Part shown: positions 1-10,692 of the stretch, piece by piece
Numbering within the stretch: the stretch's first letter is position 1
Layout of the letters: each line of letters starts with the position of its first letter
Assembly (NCBI GenBank): GCA_022560025.1
Contig: JAFISE010000005.1
Span: forward strand, 186,001-250,000
Length of the DNA stretch: 64,000 bases
Reading direction: 5' to 3'
DNA from: Stagonosporopsis chrysanthemi
Taxonomy: Eukaryota; Ascomycota; Dothideomycetes; Pleosporales; Didymellaceae
Program-made: the position numbers and the translations under genes
Notes under the pieces: generated by a model
The model's input: the letters and a program-made list of their open reading frames with translations, nothing else
Database searches by the model: none
Told to the model about the DNA's origin: nothing

Positions 1-1
1 T

Positions 2-3000
2 ATGTCCTCGAGCGACGACAGCGAAGAGAACGATGTCGAGGACGACGACGCGAATCTCACTGCTGAACAGCTACGTGCCAAGTACGAACGGCTACCTGAT
101 CTTATAGACAGCAGCTCGGGCGATGACGCGTCTGATGATGACGACAACGTGGAAGAGGATTCCGATGAAGGCACTGCCACGCCCGCGCCCACGCCCACGC
201 CCACCGTAGACTTGGACCTCAAAATGCAAGATATCTTTGCGGCACCAACGGAACAGGCCACTCGCAGTAGCAGCTGGGATGCTCAAGAAATCGATGGCGG
301 AAACGCGCCGAATTTTATTGATCCTGCATCCGTCGAGCTCGAGCAAGTTGACGATGCCTTACTCGAGTCTGACGACGAAGGTCATGGCTCAGGGTCTGGC
401 AGCGAGTCATGGCCTAGTGATGATTTTGAAGACGACGAAGACGACGACGCAGAGCAAGGGACTGGGGCCTCCGACCACGGCACGGATGACCAGGATGACG
501 AGGAATACCAGAACGACATTGGCTTGATGGGCTTCCTGGGAGCAGGCGACATCAAAATACTTAAGGAGGCCGCGAAGACATCGATCGAAAGCACAGTGCA
601 TATCAACGGCCTGAACGGCCATGCATCTCTACCTGGAAGCAACAGTTGCAAGTACATTCAACCAAACGGTGTTCCAAATGTCCCCGTGGATTCTGCCTCA
701 GATCATGCGCACATCGATTCTTCTGTGACCCGCGAGGACCCCAAGCCTGCCACATCGGTCTCAGCTCAAGAAACTCCGTTCAAAACCGCGACCGAAGAGG
801 AGGAAATCGTGATGGAGGTCGAAGAGGATGAGGAAGAGGACGAGAGTACGCCCGGCGGGCCTCGCCAGACATCGTCTCCTCCCCGTGCGGATATTCCTCC
901 TCTTCTTCGAGGAACCCTTCGAGAGTACCAACACGGTGGACTCGACTGGCTCGCGAACCTCTACGACACAGAAACAAACGGTATTTTGGCGGATGAGATG
1001 GGCCTCGGCAAGACTATACAGACCATCTCACTGTTAGCTTATGTTGCCTGCTTTCGAAATATTTGGGGTCCGCATCTGGTCGTAGTTCCCACAAGCGTGA
1101 TGCTCAACTGGGAGATGGAGTTCAAGAAGTTCCTGCCTGGGTTCAAGATTCTCACCTACTATGGTGATATAAACGAGCGTAAACGCAAACGCATGGGTTG
1201 GCGCAATACTGGGAAGGATATGTACAACGTTGTCATTACTTCTTATCAACTCATCCTTCAAGACGCTGCCGCGTTTAAGATGAGAGCTTGGCAGTATCTT
1301 ATCCTCGACGAGGCCCACAACATTAAGAATTTCAAATCGCAGCGCTGGCAAACCATGCTTACGCTTCGAACCGAGCGACGACTGTTGTTGACTGGCACAC
1401 CTTTGCAGAACAACATTGATGAGCTTTGGTCATTACTGTACTTCTTGATGCCTGCGGGCTTTGCAGGCGAAGGCCGCATTGCCAACCTTGAGGAATTCAC
1501 TTTGGCACTAAAGAACCCAACCTCACAGATCCTGGACCAAGGCCGACAACAGCTAGATGCTGAGGCTCAGAAGATAGTTGCGAGACTCCACGAGGTTCTA
1601 CGACCGTACTTGCTCCGTAGGCTGAAGTCCGAAGTCGAAAAGCAAATGCCTGGAAAGTACGAGCACGTCGTGTACTGCAAGCTTTCCAAGCGTCAGCGAC
1701 AGCTTTACGATGGTTTTATGGGTCGGGCTGATACAAAGCAAATACTTTCATCTGGCAACTATATGTCGATCATCAACTGCCTTATGTCGTTGCGAAAGGT
1801 TTGTAACCACCCAGATCTATTCGAGACGCGTGCTATTGTTACGTCGATGGCAATGCCCAAGTCTGTAGCGGCCGAGTTTGAGATTAAAGATTTATTAATC
1901 CGCAAACGGCTACAAGAGGGTCAAGAAGTCAGGACCGTCGACCTTGAAGCCCTTGGTTTGGTTTTTGCTCACCGCGAACGTAATCAGATGCGCCATGCTA
2001 GGCGTTCGCAGCAAATTCGCGCAACACGACCGCTGGAGGACTTAATCGAAAGGCAAACTCGACGCATCAATAAGCCCTTGCCAGCGGGTGCATCCACTCT
2101 TCAGACTGCTATGTCGGCAATGGCGCGCCGCGAGCAAATCGCTGTCCGCGAACATCTCCAGAGATGCCTCAGTCTTACCCGTTCCAGAACGCAGTTTTTA
2201 CCTCTATACGGCAGGGAGATTATCGATGCCGTCAGCGTTGATTGGCATTCGTATACATTCGGGCCCCGACGAGCTGGCTTCAGAATACTCAAACCTGCGC
2301 CTCCGCTACCAACGAATCCGTACTATCCGATGCAACATCAGATGCAGCCCCAGCATATGTCAACATACCCGTCGTTCTCACCCAGTACCAACAATCACCA
2401 GTTTGGTTTGTCAACAACCATTATTTCTCCCAAAGAAGATGAGCAGCAGTACGACGTGATTCGAAGGTATCATGGTGATCTCGGCTTTAGATCACCGAAA
2501 TCACTTCGTGCCACAAACGAATGGTGTGTGGAGCAAGTGACACATTTCTTTGATATGGTTCCTACACTCGAGCAGCGTGCTGAAAAGCTACGGCCTCTCA
2601 TCACCCAGTTCACGTGTGCAACTCCGGCGGTTGCTGCGGAAGAGCTTGCATCTCTGACGTTGTCGGAGCGAGGAGTTGCGCTGATCAGGTCCTCGGAGAT
2701 GGCCCAGCAGCACGACCCCTTCCACGAGGCTCGCATACGTCAGTCCATTGCTTTTCCTGACAAGCGTCTCTTGCAGTATGACTGTGGTAAACTCCAAAGA
2801 CTTGCAACTCTTCTTCGCGACCTCCAGTCTGGAGGCCATCGTGTCCTGATCTTCACCCAGATGACCAAAGTGCTTGATATTCTGGAACAGTTTCTCAACA
2901 TCCATGGCCACCGGTATCTGCGTCTCGATGGGTCTACCAAAGTCGAACAGCGCCAGATCCTTACCGACCGATTCAACTCCGACACCAGCATTCTTGCATT

Positions 3001-3697
3001 CATCCTTTCTTCTCGCTCGGGCGGTCTCGGCATCAACCTCACAGGTGCAGATACCGTTGTCTTTTACGACCTCGACTGGAACCCTGCTATGGACAAACAA
3101 TGTCAAGACCGTGCCCACCGCATTGGCCAGACACGTGATGTACACATCTACAAGTTTGTCAGCGAATACACTATCGAAGCCAACATCTTGCGCAAATCGA
3201 ATCAGAAACGACTGTTAGATGATGTCATCATCCAGAAAGGTGACTTCACAACGGACACGTTTAATAAAGTTACCTGGCGTGACGCGCTAGGCGATGACCG
3301 CGCTATCGACACCTCGGACGAAGCTGGTGCAGCTATGGATAGGGTCCTTGACGAGCGCGCTGGCATACTAGGCGACGCGCGTGTGATGAATACTGTTGAG
3401 GACACCGAGGATCGCAACGCGGCTTCAATCGCTCAAAAAGAGATAGTTGATGAAATTCACGACGACCAAGTCGACTTCAACGAGTCCACCAACGGCACAA
3501 GGACCGCTTCCGAAGCTGTTGCTACTGCTGAAGCCGAGTTGCAAGGCTTGATGGTTACGCGACATGTGGATGACTATATGTTGAGTATATACAGAGAAGA
3601 GTATGGCAAAGAGCCCTACAAACCACCGACAGACAGGCAGAAGAGAAACCGCAAGGGTCAGGACCCGCATGTAAGGCAGAGAAAGAAGAAGTATTGA
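2..3697 (+). CDS. SWR1: Swr1, ATPase of the SWR1 chromatin remodeller (5' end outside window)
   Basis: This is the ATPase subunit of the nuclear SWR1 complex, which swaps H2A for H2A.Z in nucleosomes. The 1,231 visible codons start with an acidic, Asp/Glu-rich stretch (about residues 1-290). The SNF2 ATPase lobe follows with DEMGLGKT near residue 330, DEAH near 435 and LTGTPLQN. A long insertion separates it from the second lobe (about 925-1,070), which carries SRSGGLGINLTGAD and DRAHRIGQ. The split lobes and the sequence around DLDWNPAMDKQCQDR are typical of Swr1 rather than Snf2 or Isw. Family members are usually 1,500-1,700 residues with an HSA domain before the acidic region. No HSA domain is visible, so the ATG at position 2 is probably internal and the true start lies left of the window. 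The stop is TGA at 3,695. Confidence 0.95.
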   Translation: MSSSDDSEENDVEDDDANLTAEQLRAKYERLPDLIDSSSGDDASDDDDNVEEDSDEGTATPAPTPTPTVDLDLKMQDIFAAPTEQATRSSSWDAQEIDGGNAPNFIDPASVELEQVDDALLESDDEGHGSGSGSESWPSDDFEDDEDDDAEQGTGASDHGTDDQDDEEYQNDIGLMGFLGAGDIKILKEAAKTSIESTVHINGLNGHASLPGSNSCKYIQPNGVPNVPVDSASDHAHIDSSVTREDPKPATSVSAQETPFKTATEEEEIVMEVEEDEEEDESTPGGPRQTSSPPRADIPPLLRGTLREYQHGGLDWLANLYDTETNGILADEMGLGKTIQTISLLAYVACFRNIWGPHLVVVPTSVMLNWEMEFKKFLPGFKILTYYGDINERKRKRMGWRNTGKDMYNVVITSYQLILQDAAAFKMRAWQYLILDEAHNIKNFKSQRWQTMLTLRTERRLLLTGTPLQNNIDELWSLLYFLMPAGFAGEGRIANLEEFTLALKNPTSQILDQGRQQLDAEAQKIVARLHEVLRPYLLRRLKSEVEKQMPGKYEHVVYCKLSKRQRQLYDGFMGRADTKQILSSGNYMSIINCLMSLRKVCNHPDLFETRAIVTSMAMPKSVAAEFEIKDLLIRKRLQEGQEVRTVDLEALGLVFAHRERNQMRHARRSQQIRATRPLEDLIERQTRRINKPLPAGASTLQTAMSAMARREQIAVREHLQRCLSLTRSRTQFLPLYGREIIDAVSVDWHSYTFGPRRAGFRILKPAPPLPTNPYYPMQHQMQPQHMSTYPSFSPSTNNHQFGLSTTIISPKEDEQQYDVIRRYHGDLGFRSPKSLRATNEWCVEQVTHFFDMVPTLEQRAEKLRPLITQFTCATPAVAAEELASLTLSERGVALIRSSEMAQQHDPFHEARIRQSIAFPDKRLLQYDCGKLQRLATLLRDLQSGGHRVLIFTQMTKVLDILEQFLNIHGHRYLRLDGSTKVEQRQILTDRFNSDTSILAFILSSRSGGLGINLTGADTVVFYDLDWNPAMDKQCQDRAHRIGQTRDVHIYKFVSEYTIEANILRKSNQKRLLDDVIIQKGDFTTDTFNKVTWRDALGDDRAIDTSDEAGAAMDRVLDERAGILGDARVMNTVEDTEDRNAASIAQKEIVDEIHDDQVDFNESTNGTRTASEAVATAEAELQGLMVTRHVDDYMLSIYREEYGKEPYKPPTDRQKRNRKGQDPHVRQRKKKY

Positions 3698-4683
3698 AGC
3701 CACTAGTTAGAAAGTGCATGTTTAATAATTGAAGGGATGGGAAATGATGAGGAAACGATTGTATTAGTAACTGTACACAACTACTTTGAGCGTTCAAATG
3801 CATATCACCCATTGTCTTTACAGCCTCCGGTCGTGTGGAGCAAACGAGGCTTTGGGTTTGTAAGTGAATGACTTCGAATCTCAAGTAGCCGAAGTTTCCA
3901 ATAATTTACCCTTATCGCGCTCGGTCAGACACTTAAAGCTTAACCAGTACAAACAAGGTAGCAGTCTGCATATCAGTTGTGTAAGAAATAAGACCGACTT
4001 GAGCCTTTGAGACGAACACACCGCGTGCTGATCAGGGTATCATCTTCCACAGGACCTGAAACGAAACGCGCCGTCGAATAGCAAAAGCATCATTATGTAC
4101 ACTGGTGTTTGCAAGCCGCTATGCAGCGTTGTCTATTTAGTGGCGACATCAGAAGAAACTGTCACCATTTGCTACACTCGAGTGGCGCCAGCGCCGGCTT
4201 TCATGTTGAGGGCTGTCACGTATCTAATTAGTTATCTGTAGTGTCTCCCAAGGTCGAACTTGGCCACCACTACGTCATTGAAGGTGATGCAAGACACTTA
4301 TCGGCTACAAACGTAATGCATCTGGTGGCTTGCAATCGGACCATTTATGTCCGGCACGGAAGCTGTGAGGACCCTTTCCCACGTATAGACGCACCAACCT
4401 GCCACCAGTCAAGTATCGCACGACGCACGGCCGTTCTGCACAGCAAGCCTTCCCCGCAAAGCCTTGCCTAGCCTCCGATCATAGGCCGGTGCGCCCGCAA
4501 GGAGGCATTCACAACTGACTACCGACTCCAAACCGCGCAACGTTTGGTTGTTCGGCGCAGCATGACCCGACTGCCAAGAAATGCGGAGGAGAATCCAGCC
4601 GATGCGTATCAGTAACCACTTGCATCCTTATATTCTGTCCAGTGCGAAGGTCCGAACCACATAACACATCACCCTATACAAAC
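3698..4683. other. Intergenic region between SWR1 and the oxidoreductase
   Basis: No convincing gene. Short open frames here (for example 4,241-4,471) lack recognisable protein signatures. The stretch should hold the SWR1 3' UTR and the promoter of the next gene. A TATA-like tatattct lies at about 4,629, some 55 bases before the chosen ATG. Confidence 0.6.
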
Positions 4684-5988
4684 ATGGTCGACAACGGGCA
4701 GAAGAGAAAAAGATATGCCCTCATTGGTACTGGCGGTCGTTCAAGCTTCTTCTACACGGCGATAGCAACGACCTACAAAGCCACTTCCCAAGTTGTTGCG
4801 TTTTGCGACACCAACCAAACCCGCCTCGATTATGCCAATGGACACTTGCAGTCGTTGAATCATGTCAAAGTTCCGACATACAAGGCCCATGACTTTGATC
4901 GCATGATCGCAGAGACCAAGCCCGATGAAGTCATTGTGACTACGATCGATCGCACGCACAATATTTACATCGTACGAGCGCTGGAACTTGGATGCAACGT
5001 TGTCACGGAAAAGCCCATGACTATCGACGCGCCACGGTGTCAAGAGATCTTCGACGCTGTAGAGCGAACCGGTAACAAGGTGCGCGTAACCTTCAACTAC
5101 CGGTATGCGCCACATAATACCAAGGTTTGGAAGCTCCTGCGATCGGGTGCAATCGGAGTCGTCACCAGTGTTCACTTCGAGTGGATGCTCAATACCTCAC
5201 ACGGCGCAGACTACTTCCGTCGCTGGCATCGTGACAAGAGAAATTCTGGAGGGCTGCTAGTTCACAAATCAACGCATCACTTCGACCTCGTAAACTTCTG
5301 GCTTCAATCTCGGCCGGAGACCGTATATGCGCAAGGAGATTTGAAGTTCTATGGTCGAGAGAATGCCGAGAACCGAGGTGTGACAGACTTCTACACCAGA
5401 GCGCATGGCAGCGATATTGCGAAAGGTGATCCTTTTGCACTACACTTGGAAGAGAATCCCAAGTTGAAAGGGATGTATCTTGATGCTGAGCACGAAGACA
5501 GCTACTACCGAGATCAGAGTGTGTTTGGGGATGGTATATCAATCGAAGACACCATGAACGTTATGGTGCGATATGTCAACGGAGCAGTATTGACATACTC
5601 ACTGACTGCTTACGCACCATGGGAGGGCTTCAGAGTATCTTTTAATGGAACCGGCGGCCGCTTGGAGATGGAAGTGGTGGAGAACAGTTACGTCAACAGC
5701 GGTGGTGACCAGTCTCTCGAAGGCTCTCTCGAACAAAGAACGATCACGCTAAGGAGATTGTTTGAAAAGCCGATAGAAGTTGCAATTCCAGCAAGTGTTG
5801 GCGCACACGGTGGAGGCGACGAAGTCCTCCTCGCAGATCTGTTTGGTGAACAGGGTGCTGATATTGACCAGGACATGAGAGCTGCTACACACGTTGACGG
5901 AGCGCTCTCAATCTTGACTGGAATCTGCGCAAACAAATCAATTGCTACCAACCAAGTAGTTAAAGTACAAGATATATTTAAGTTATAG
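4684..5988 (+). CDS. Gfo/Idh/MocA-family NAD(P)-dependent oxidoreductase
   Basis: Single-exon gene for a 434-residue protein, a normal length for fungal members of this family of sugar, inositol and related dehydrogenases. The N-terminal Rossmann fold shows the dinucleotide motif IGTGGRS (residues 14-20). The family EKP motif is at 109-111, and its lysine normally sits at the catalytic site. HKSTHHFD (194-201) contains the usual active-site histidine region, followed by the C-terminal alpha/beta domain. The open frame extends upstream only to a GTG at 4,642. The first ATG is at 4,684, immediately before the Rossmann fold, so it is chosen. There is no signal peptide, so the protein is probably cytosolic. 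The substrate cannot be told from the sequence. It is the last gene before the AT-rich block, and its codons show no sign of the mutation that destroyed the neighbouring DNA. Confidence 0.9.
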   Translation: MVDNGQKRKRYALIGTGGRSSFFYTAIATTYKATSQVVAFCDTNQTRLDYANGHLQSLNHVKVPTYKAHDFDRMIAETKPDEVIVTTIDRTHNIYIVRALELGCNVVTEKPMTIDAPRCQEIFDAVERTGNKVRVTFNYRYAPHNTKVWKLLRSGAIGVVTSVHFEWMLNTSHGADYFRRWHRDKRNSGGLLVHKSTHHFDLVNFWLQSRPETVYAQGDLKFYGRENAENRGVTDFYTRAHGSDIAKGDPFALHLEENPKLKGMYLDAEHEDSYYRDQSVFGDGISIEDTMNVMVRYVNGAVLTYSLTAYAPWEGFRVSFNGTGGRLEMEVVENSYVNSGGDQSLEGSLEQRTITLRRLFEKPIEVAIPASVGAHGGGDEVLLADLFGEQGADIDQDMRAATHVDGALSILTGICANKSIATNQVVKVQDIFKL

Positions 5989-6059
5989 TGTAAAGTAGTG
6001 TGCTGGTGCACAAGGCTGCCACGCAGTAGCAGCCGAGATGCTCAGTATATAAGCTAGTC

Positions 6060-6093
6060 TATATAGTTTTGGTCCATATATAGTTTTAGTCCA
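6060..6093. repeat. Two tandem 17-bp units at the left block border
   Basis: tatatagttttggtcca (6,060-6,076) is followed at once by tatatagttttagtcca (6,077-6,093), one mismatch apart. It lies in the transition between the oxidoreductase 3' end and the AT-rich block. It could be the relic of a transposon end, but no partner was found at the right border. Confidence 0.6.
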
Positions 6094-6131
6094 CATACCG
6101 TGTCTGTGCGCGTGACGCCCGCTTTTTACTA

Positions 6132-6920
6132 GTAAAAGTAGCAAAATCTAGCATCTTTAAAGCTAAATAACTCTTTATCTAGTTAAGAAACATAGATACT
6201 TTACTAGAGTTACTATAGATAAATCTTAAGTCTCTATAACTTTATTATAGAAAGTATTCTAGAAATCCTAATACTTAAGGTACTTACTTGTTTAACTAGT
6301 AGACTAAGAAAATTTAAACTTTAGTAATAAACTTAGATATTAAAGTTTAGTATAGTAACTAGCATACTAGTGCTAACTTTAGTAATAGCAAATATTAAAT
6401 TTCTTATCTAGTTGTTTAGATACTCTATTATCTAAGAGACTTAAGTACTTTTTAGAAAAAAAAACATAGTATATCTAAAGAACTAGATTAAAAATTTAAT
6501 ATTTGCTATTACTAAAGTTAGCACTAGTATACTAGTTACTATACTAAGTTTTAATACCTAAGTTTGTTACTAGAGTTTAAATTTTCTTAGTCTACTAGTT
6601 TAAAAACTAAGTACTTTAAATATTAGGATTTCTAGAATACTTTCTATAATAAAGTTATAGAGACTAAAGATTTATCTATAGTAACTTTAGTAAAGTATTA
6701 ATATTTCTATAAGGCCTTTAGCTGTTAGGCTGTAGACTATTAGACTCTAGCTAGGCTAATAGTAACAATATAGTACTGCTCTAAGCCTGTACTTACAGTC
6801 TGTAAGTACTGTTAACCTTTTTAGTACTTATTTAGCTTAGCAGCTTAGGCTAGGTTTTAACAATTTCTTAACTAGATAAAAAGTTATTTAGCTTTAAAGA
6901 GGCTATATTTTACTGCTATT
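6132..6920. repeat. Foldback (large inverted-repeat) element
   Basis: The left arm, about 6,132-6,428, is the reverse complement of a right arm made of 6,468-6,708 plus 6,863-6,920. The loop between the arms is only about 40 bases. Matching blocks include actttactagagttac / gtaactttagtaaagt and aaagctaaataactctttat / ataaaaagttatttagcttt. The right arm is interrupted by a 154-base insertion. No coding sequence is seen, so this is a non-autonomous foldback or MITE-like element, or two copies of one sequence head to head. Confidence 0.8.
6709..6862. mobile_element. Small insertion inside the right foldback arm
   Basis: These 154 bases have no counterpart in the left arm. They are flanked by the direct 6-mer atttct at 6,703-6,708 and 6,863-6,868, as expected for an insertion with target duplication. 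Inside is a short palindrome, gtacttaca-gtc-tgtaagtac. No family recognised. Confidence 0.5.
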
Positions 6921-8239
6921 AAGGTTGTACTTTAAGCAAAGCTTATAAGCACTATTTAATTAGTTCTTAGAAATAAATATAGTAACAAGAGGCTAAAGAA
7001 GTTTATAGTAAGGAGTATAGATACTATCTGTCTATCTTAAAAGCAAAGGTAATAATAAGTAGTACAGAGTAGACTGTCTAGCTTAAAGGTTAAAGTTAAG
7101 ATCTAATAACTTAGATTATTACTTAGATTAAACACAAACTATAAGAGCTTGTATTCTTACTATACTATATACTATAACTATAAGATACTTATTAATAAGC
7201 AACTAGAGTTAGTCTAATAAAATATAGTCTTAATTGCTTGTTAACAAGTAGAATTATACTATGCTTATTAACAAGCGCTAGTCTGTGTATGCTTATTAAT
7301 AAGCAAGTTACGTAACCTGTAATTACTTTGTCTTATACTCTAATCTCTAGTTCTTGTTAAGATCTTAGTTAGTTACTTACTATACTATATTGCATCCTTT
7401 GCAGAATTTTAACTCTACTTCTTCTTTCTATCTAGTTTGTCTTTAAACTATATAATAAGTAACTAGGTTTATATAAAGCTAAGGCTTTTTTTTATCTAGT
7501 AACTAGGTTAGTTAAGATATCTTCTTATATTTACAACCTTTAACCTAGCTTAGAAATTTAACAAGCTAATATACTGTCTAAAGTTCTTTATAATTATTGT
7601 TTCTTTAAAAGCTATAAGTACTATATTATACTAAACGCTTTAAACTAAATAAAGTATACTAAGTGTACTAAGGTAAGCAAGCTATATATAAATATATCTT
7701 AGAAATTATTAGATTGTACTTGTAAAGAGTATAGAAAGAAGGTTAAAGATAATAAGATGTTGTTAGCAACTATAATTACACAGCTATTACAGAATAAGAA
7801 GATTCTAAAACAGGCTAAAGATTATACATAGTATAAGGTGCTAAGTTTAGTAAATAAGATAATTAAGTTAGGTAAGTTAGACTTAGCTAAAAAGTTAACT
7901 ATCTAGCTATTTCTATTAAGATATATACTTCTTTAATAACCTAGAGTACTATAAGTTTTATTAAAGAGTCTGTAGCAAACTATAGTACTTTTATACTAGC
8001 TAATAGTAGTTTGTAAGGTTTATACTTAGTTCTTATATATTTTCTAACTTTAAGTATTCTAACTACTTAACTAAGTACTTGTTATTGCAACCTTTCTAGT
8101 AATATTTTATAATTTTATTAACTTCCTACTTATTATTACTATTAGCTTAGTAGTAGAAGTCTTTCTAGATTAGTGTTCTTAGGTTAGCTAGTTCTAATAG
8201 CAATATATAGAACACTAGGTAGATCTTTATATCTTTTAG
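6921..8239. other. Degenerate repeat sequence, family unresolved
   Basis: Heavily mutated, no complete gene. Around 7,190-7,305 the palindromic unit gcttattaataagca or a close variant recurs. Plus-strand 7,640-8,030 keeps an unusually readable frame when TAG/TAA are read as original Gln/Trp codons (for example DNKMLLATIITQLLQNKK). It looks like a charged, helical segment, but I cannot assign a family. Minus-strand sequence toward 8,240 probably includes the C-terminal tail of the adjacent gypsy integrase. Confidence 0.4.
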
Positions 8240-8893
8240 CAGGTCTAGTTAGTAGTTAACTAAGCTAATCTACTTTAAAATAAAAAATAATCTAACTTTA
8301 ACATAGTCTAGCTTTTTTATTAGTCGTTATGTGCGTAGATTATTTATAAAAAGATACACTTTATCTTCTTTTTTTAGCTTAGGTACTATTTGTCTTTTCT
8401 AATTTGTGTAGAACATTGCTTATAACTAAGCTTTAGTAATATTATTAAGTAATTTTTAGTATATATCTTTTAAGTTCTATACTAAGGATATTGCTAACTC
8501 TATTTAGATATTACTTTAAAAACTTTATATAAAGAGATTTAGATATTGTCTATAGCTTGCAAAGAACAGTATATAGCTTTTTACTTCTAATTTCTTGTTA
8601 TTGTATGTAATTTGTACTATAGGCAAGAGTAAAACCTAGTTGTTCTACTACTAGTTGTAGTATATTTAGAAGTACGTCTTTATTATCTAGTTTACTTGTT
8701 CTGTCTATCTGTCTATTTATAGATAGTAGGCTGTAAAGAGCTTTTTTTTTATTTCTACTTCTATAAGAAATATTATCTAGAAGTTTAAAGTAAAGAGCTT
8801 ATCTTTATTACTAATAATTAATTTAAGAATACTGTAGTATTAAACAATTCTATCTAGAAACACTTAAGCAAGCTGTTCTATAGTATAGCTATA

Positions 8894-8949
8894 ACGTGTT
8901 TTATAAGCGTGCGCTGCGTACAAGTATACACTATACTCTACTAACTTTG
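8894..8949 (+). repeat. Left terminal inverted repeat of the Fot1-type element
   Basis: Begins acgtgttttataagcgtgcg and matches the reverse complement of 10,693-10,748 with only a few C/T or G/A differences, as expected after RIP. Confidence 0.9.
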
Positions 8950-9009
8950 TATACTTTTATAATTATATATCTTAACACTACAATAATTTAAAATATAGAT
9001 ATTTATAGA

Positions 9010-10640
9010 GTAGATTAAATAGTATCTAAAGTATCTTTCTTGCACATATATAAGTTATGTCTAGTCTCTCTGTACCTTTTACAGCGCGCAAGAGCCTAGC
9101 AGCTAATACCTAATTACTTTCTTCTTTAACGCTCTTTATAAGCAATCTGCTAATTAGCCTTTTATTAAGCAAGTATATCCTTGCTAGCTCTTTTTATTAA
9201 GACTCTACGCTGCTATATATACTTTTTTTTGCGCTGTCTACGTGCAGACGCTGCCTTATTTGCTCTCTTAAGGCTAGCAATCTAATTGCGCATCAGCTTA
9301 GCTAAGAGTATTATTACCTTAGCCCCTTTCTTAAGCTAATTAATTGCTTCTATAATAGAAGCTAGTAATAAGCTCTTATACTAGCGTACGCACTTACAAA
9401 TTAGAGTTAATTAAGCTTTAAGCTTGCGTGTGTTACTTAGAGTACGAGCCTCCTAGAGAGCCTCTGCAAGAGTAGCTAGTAGAGTAGGTATATATAGCTG
9501 TACGTCTAGCTTTAAGAAGACAGTCTCTAGCTAAAAAGGTACAAGGCCTGCTCCTTAGAAGGCTAAGCAGATATTAGCTAATGTAAATAATTAGTTAAAA
9601 GCTGCCTTAAATGCTAGCAGAAACTTAAGCTTAGTAACGTAGTTAATATAGTTACAGATTAGGCTCTCTACCTTATAACTGTAAGCGCGCTTTAACAGCA
9701 AGAAGTAGCTAATATTAAGAAGCTATAGTAGGTAAGATAAATAAAGTAGTATACAGAGTATAAAGATATTATTCTCTTTGTAGAGCTCTTAAAACTTAAG
9801 AGAGTAGTAGCTTTTATAGCTGTTAAGGACAAGCAAGTAATACATACTAATAACGCAAGTCTTTATATAAGTATTAAAGTGCTTTAGCTACTTTACTCCT
9901 AGCTTGTTGTTTGTCTATCTATTATTGCTAACTGCGATTACCTAGTTGTGTAGGATCTCTGCTTCTTTAAACTAGGCAGAAAGATAATACTAGCTAGCAA
10001 AGATAAAGAACAGTAAGATTATCTAGCTAGCAGCATTAATTACAGCAATTACAGTTACCTACTTGCAATTGCTAGGCTAGACAGTCTTTAGCTAGCCTCT
10101 CTTCTCTAACCTTGTTATAACAAGCTAAGTTATAATCTTACTTATTATAAAGCTAGCTTTATTAAAGTTGTAGACGTTATTATTATAGATACTATACTTA
10201 ACTTTTGTCTACTTTACAAGCTTAAACTAGCTCTTTATTAGTACAGGATTCTTACAAAGAGCTCTCTGCTTATTATAAGCTTAATTAAAACACGTTTTAA
10301 GACTGTCTGTACACTAAATAAAGTTGCGCAGCTAGTAGATACTAACTTAACTAGTGTTACACGTAGCTAGCAGCTTATTAGCTATATTACGTATAACAGC
10401 GTACGTAGGCGCAAATCTACGTGTATCTAGGTTAAGTATATATCTAATAATTACCTCTTCTTCTTACTAGGTAAGCTTTCTTAAGTTAGGCTAGTAATTG
10501 TGTTAAGCAGGTATACTAGCGCGTTAGCAGCAGATTGTTTGTTTAGACATGTTAAAGATAGTAGCAGCTTTACAATTACTCTATATTTAATAAGAATTAA
10601 TAGAAGAGATAGCAAGCTAAACGTCTGCTTTATTTAAAAC
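9010..10640 (-). pseudogene. Degenerate Fot1/pogo DDE transposase
   Basis: The minus strand, with stops ignored, gives the ordered landmarks of a pogo-type transposase. The N-terminal DNA-binding part includes EEEVIIRYILNLDTRRFAP and later QRALCKNPVLI. The first catalytic segment reads NVYNFNKASF, where family members have DFYNFDETGF, so the first Asp codon is itself mutated. Then come the VITRLEKRG and VIAVINAAS segments and WVIATSDNGWTNN (relic *VIAVSNNR*TNN). The tail carries LKRANKAASARRQRKKK and a C-terminal zinc-knuckle relic (CKRYRETRHNLYMC) near 9,050. Dozens of TAA/TAG codons make it non-functional. Confidence 0.9.
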
Positions 10641-10692
10641 TAATAAAAGAGTGCTATATTAAGCTATTGTTTATTAAGATAGGAGAGATGCG

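Noticed and set aside
4241..4471. 76-codon open frame between SWR1 and the oxidoreductase
   Set aside because: It lacks an ATG at its start and shows no protein-like motifs; it lies in the expected promoter region.
7190..7305. CRISPR-like spaced repeats (gcttattaataagca units)
   Set aside because: Units are few, unevenly spaced and palindromic within degenerate transposon DNA of a eukaryote.
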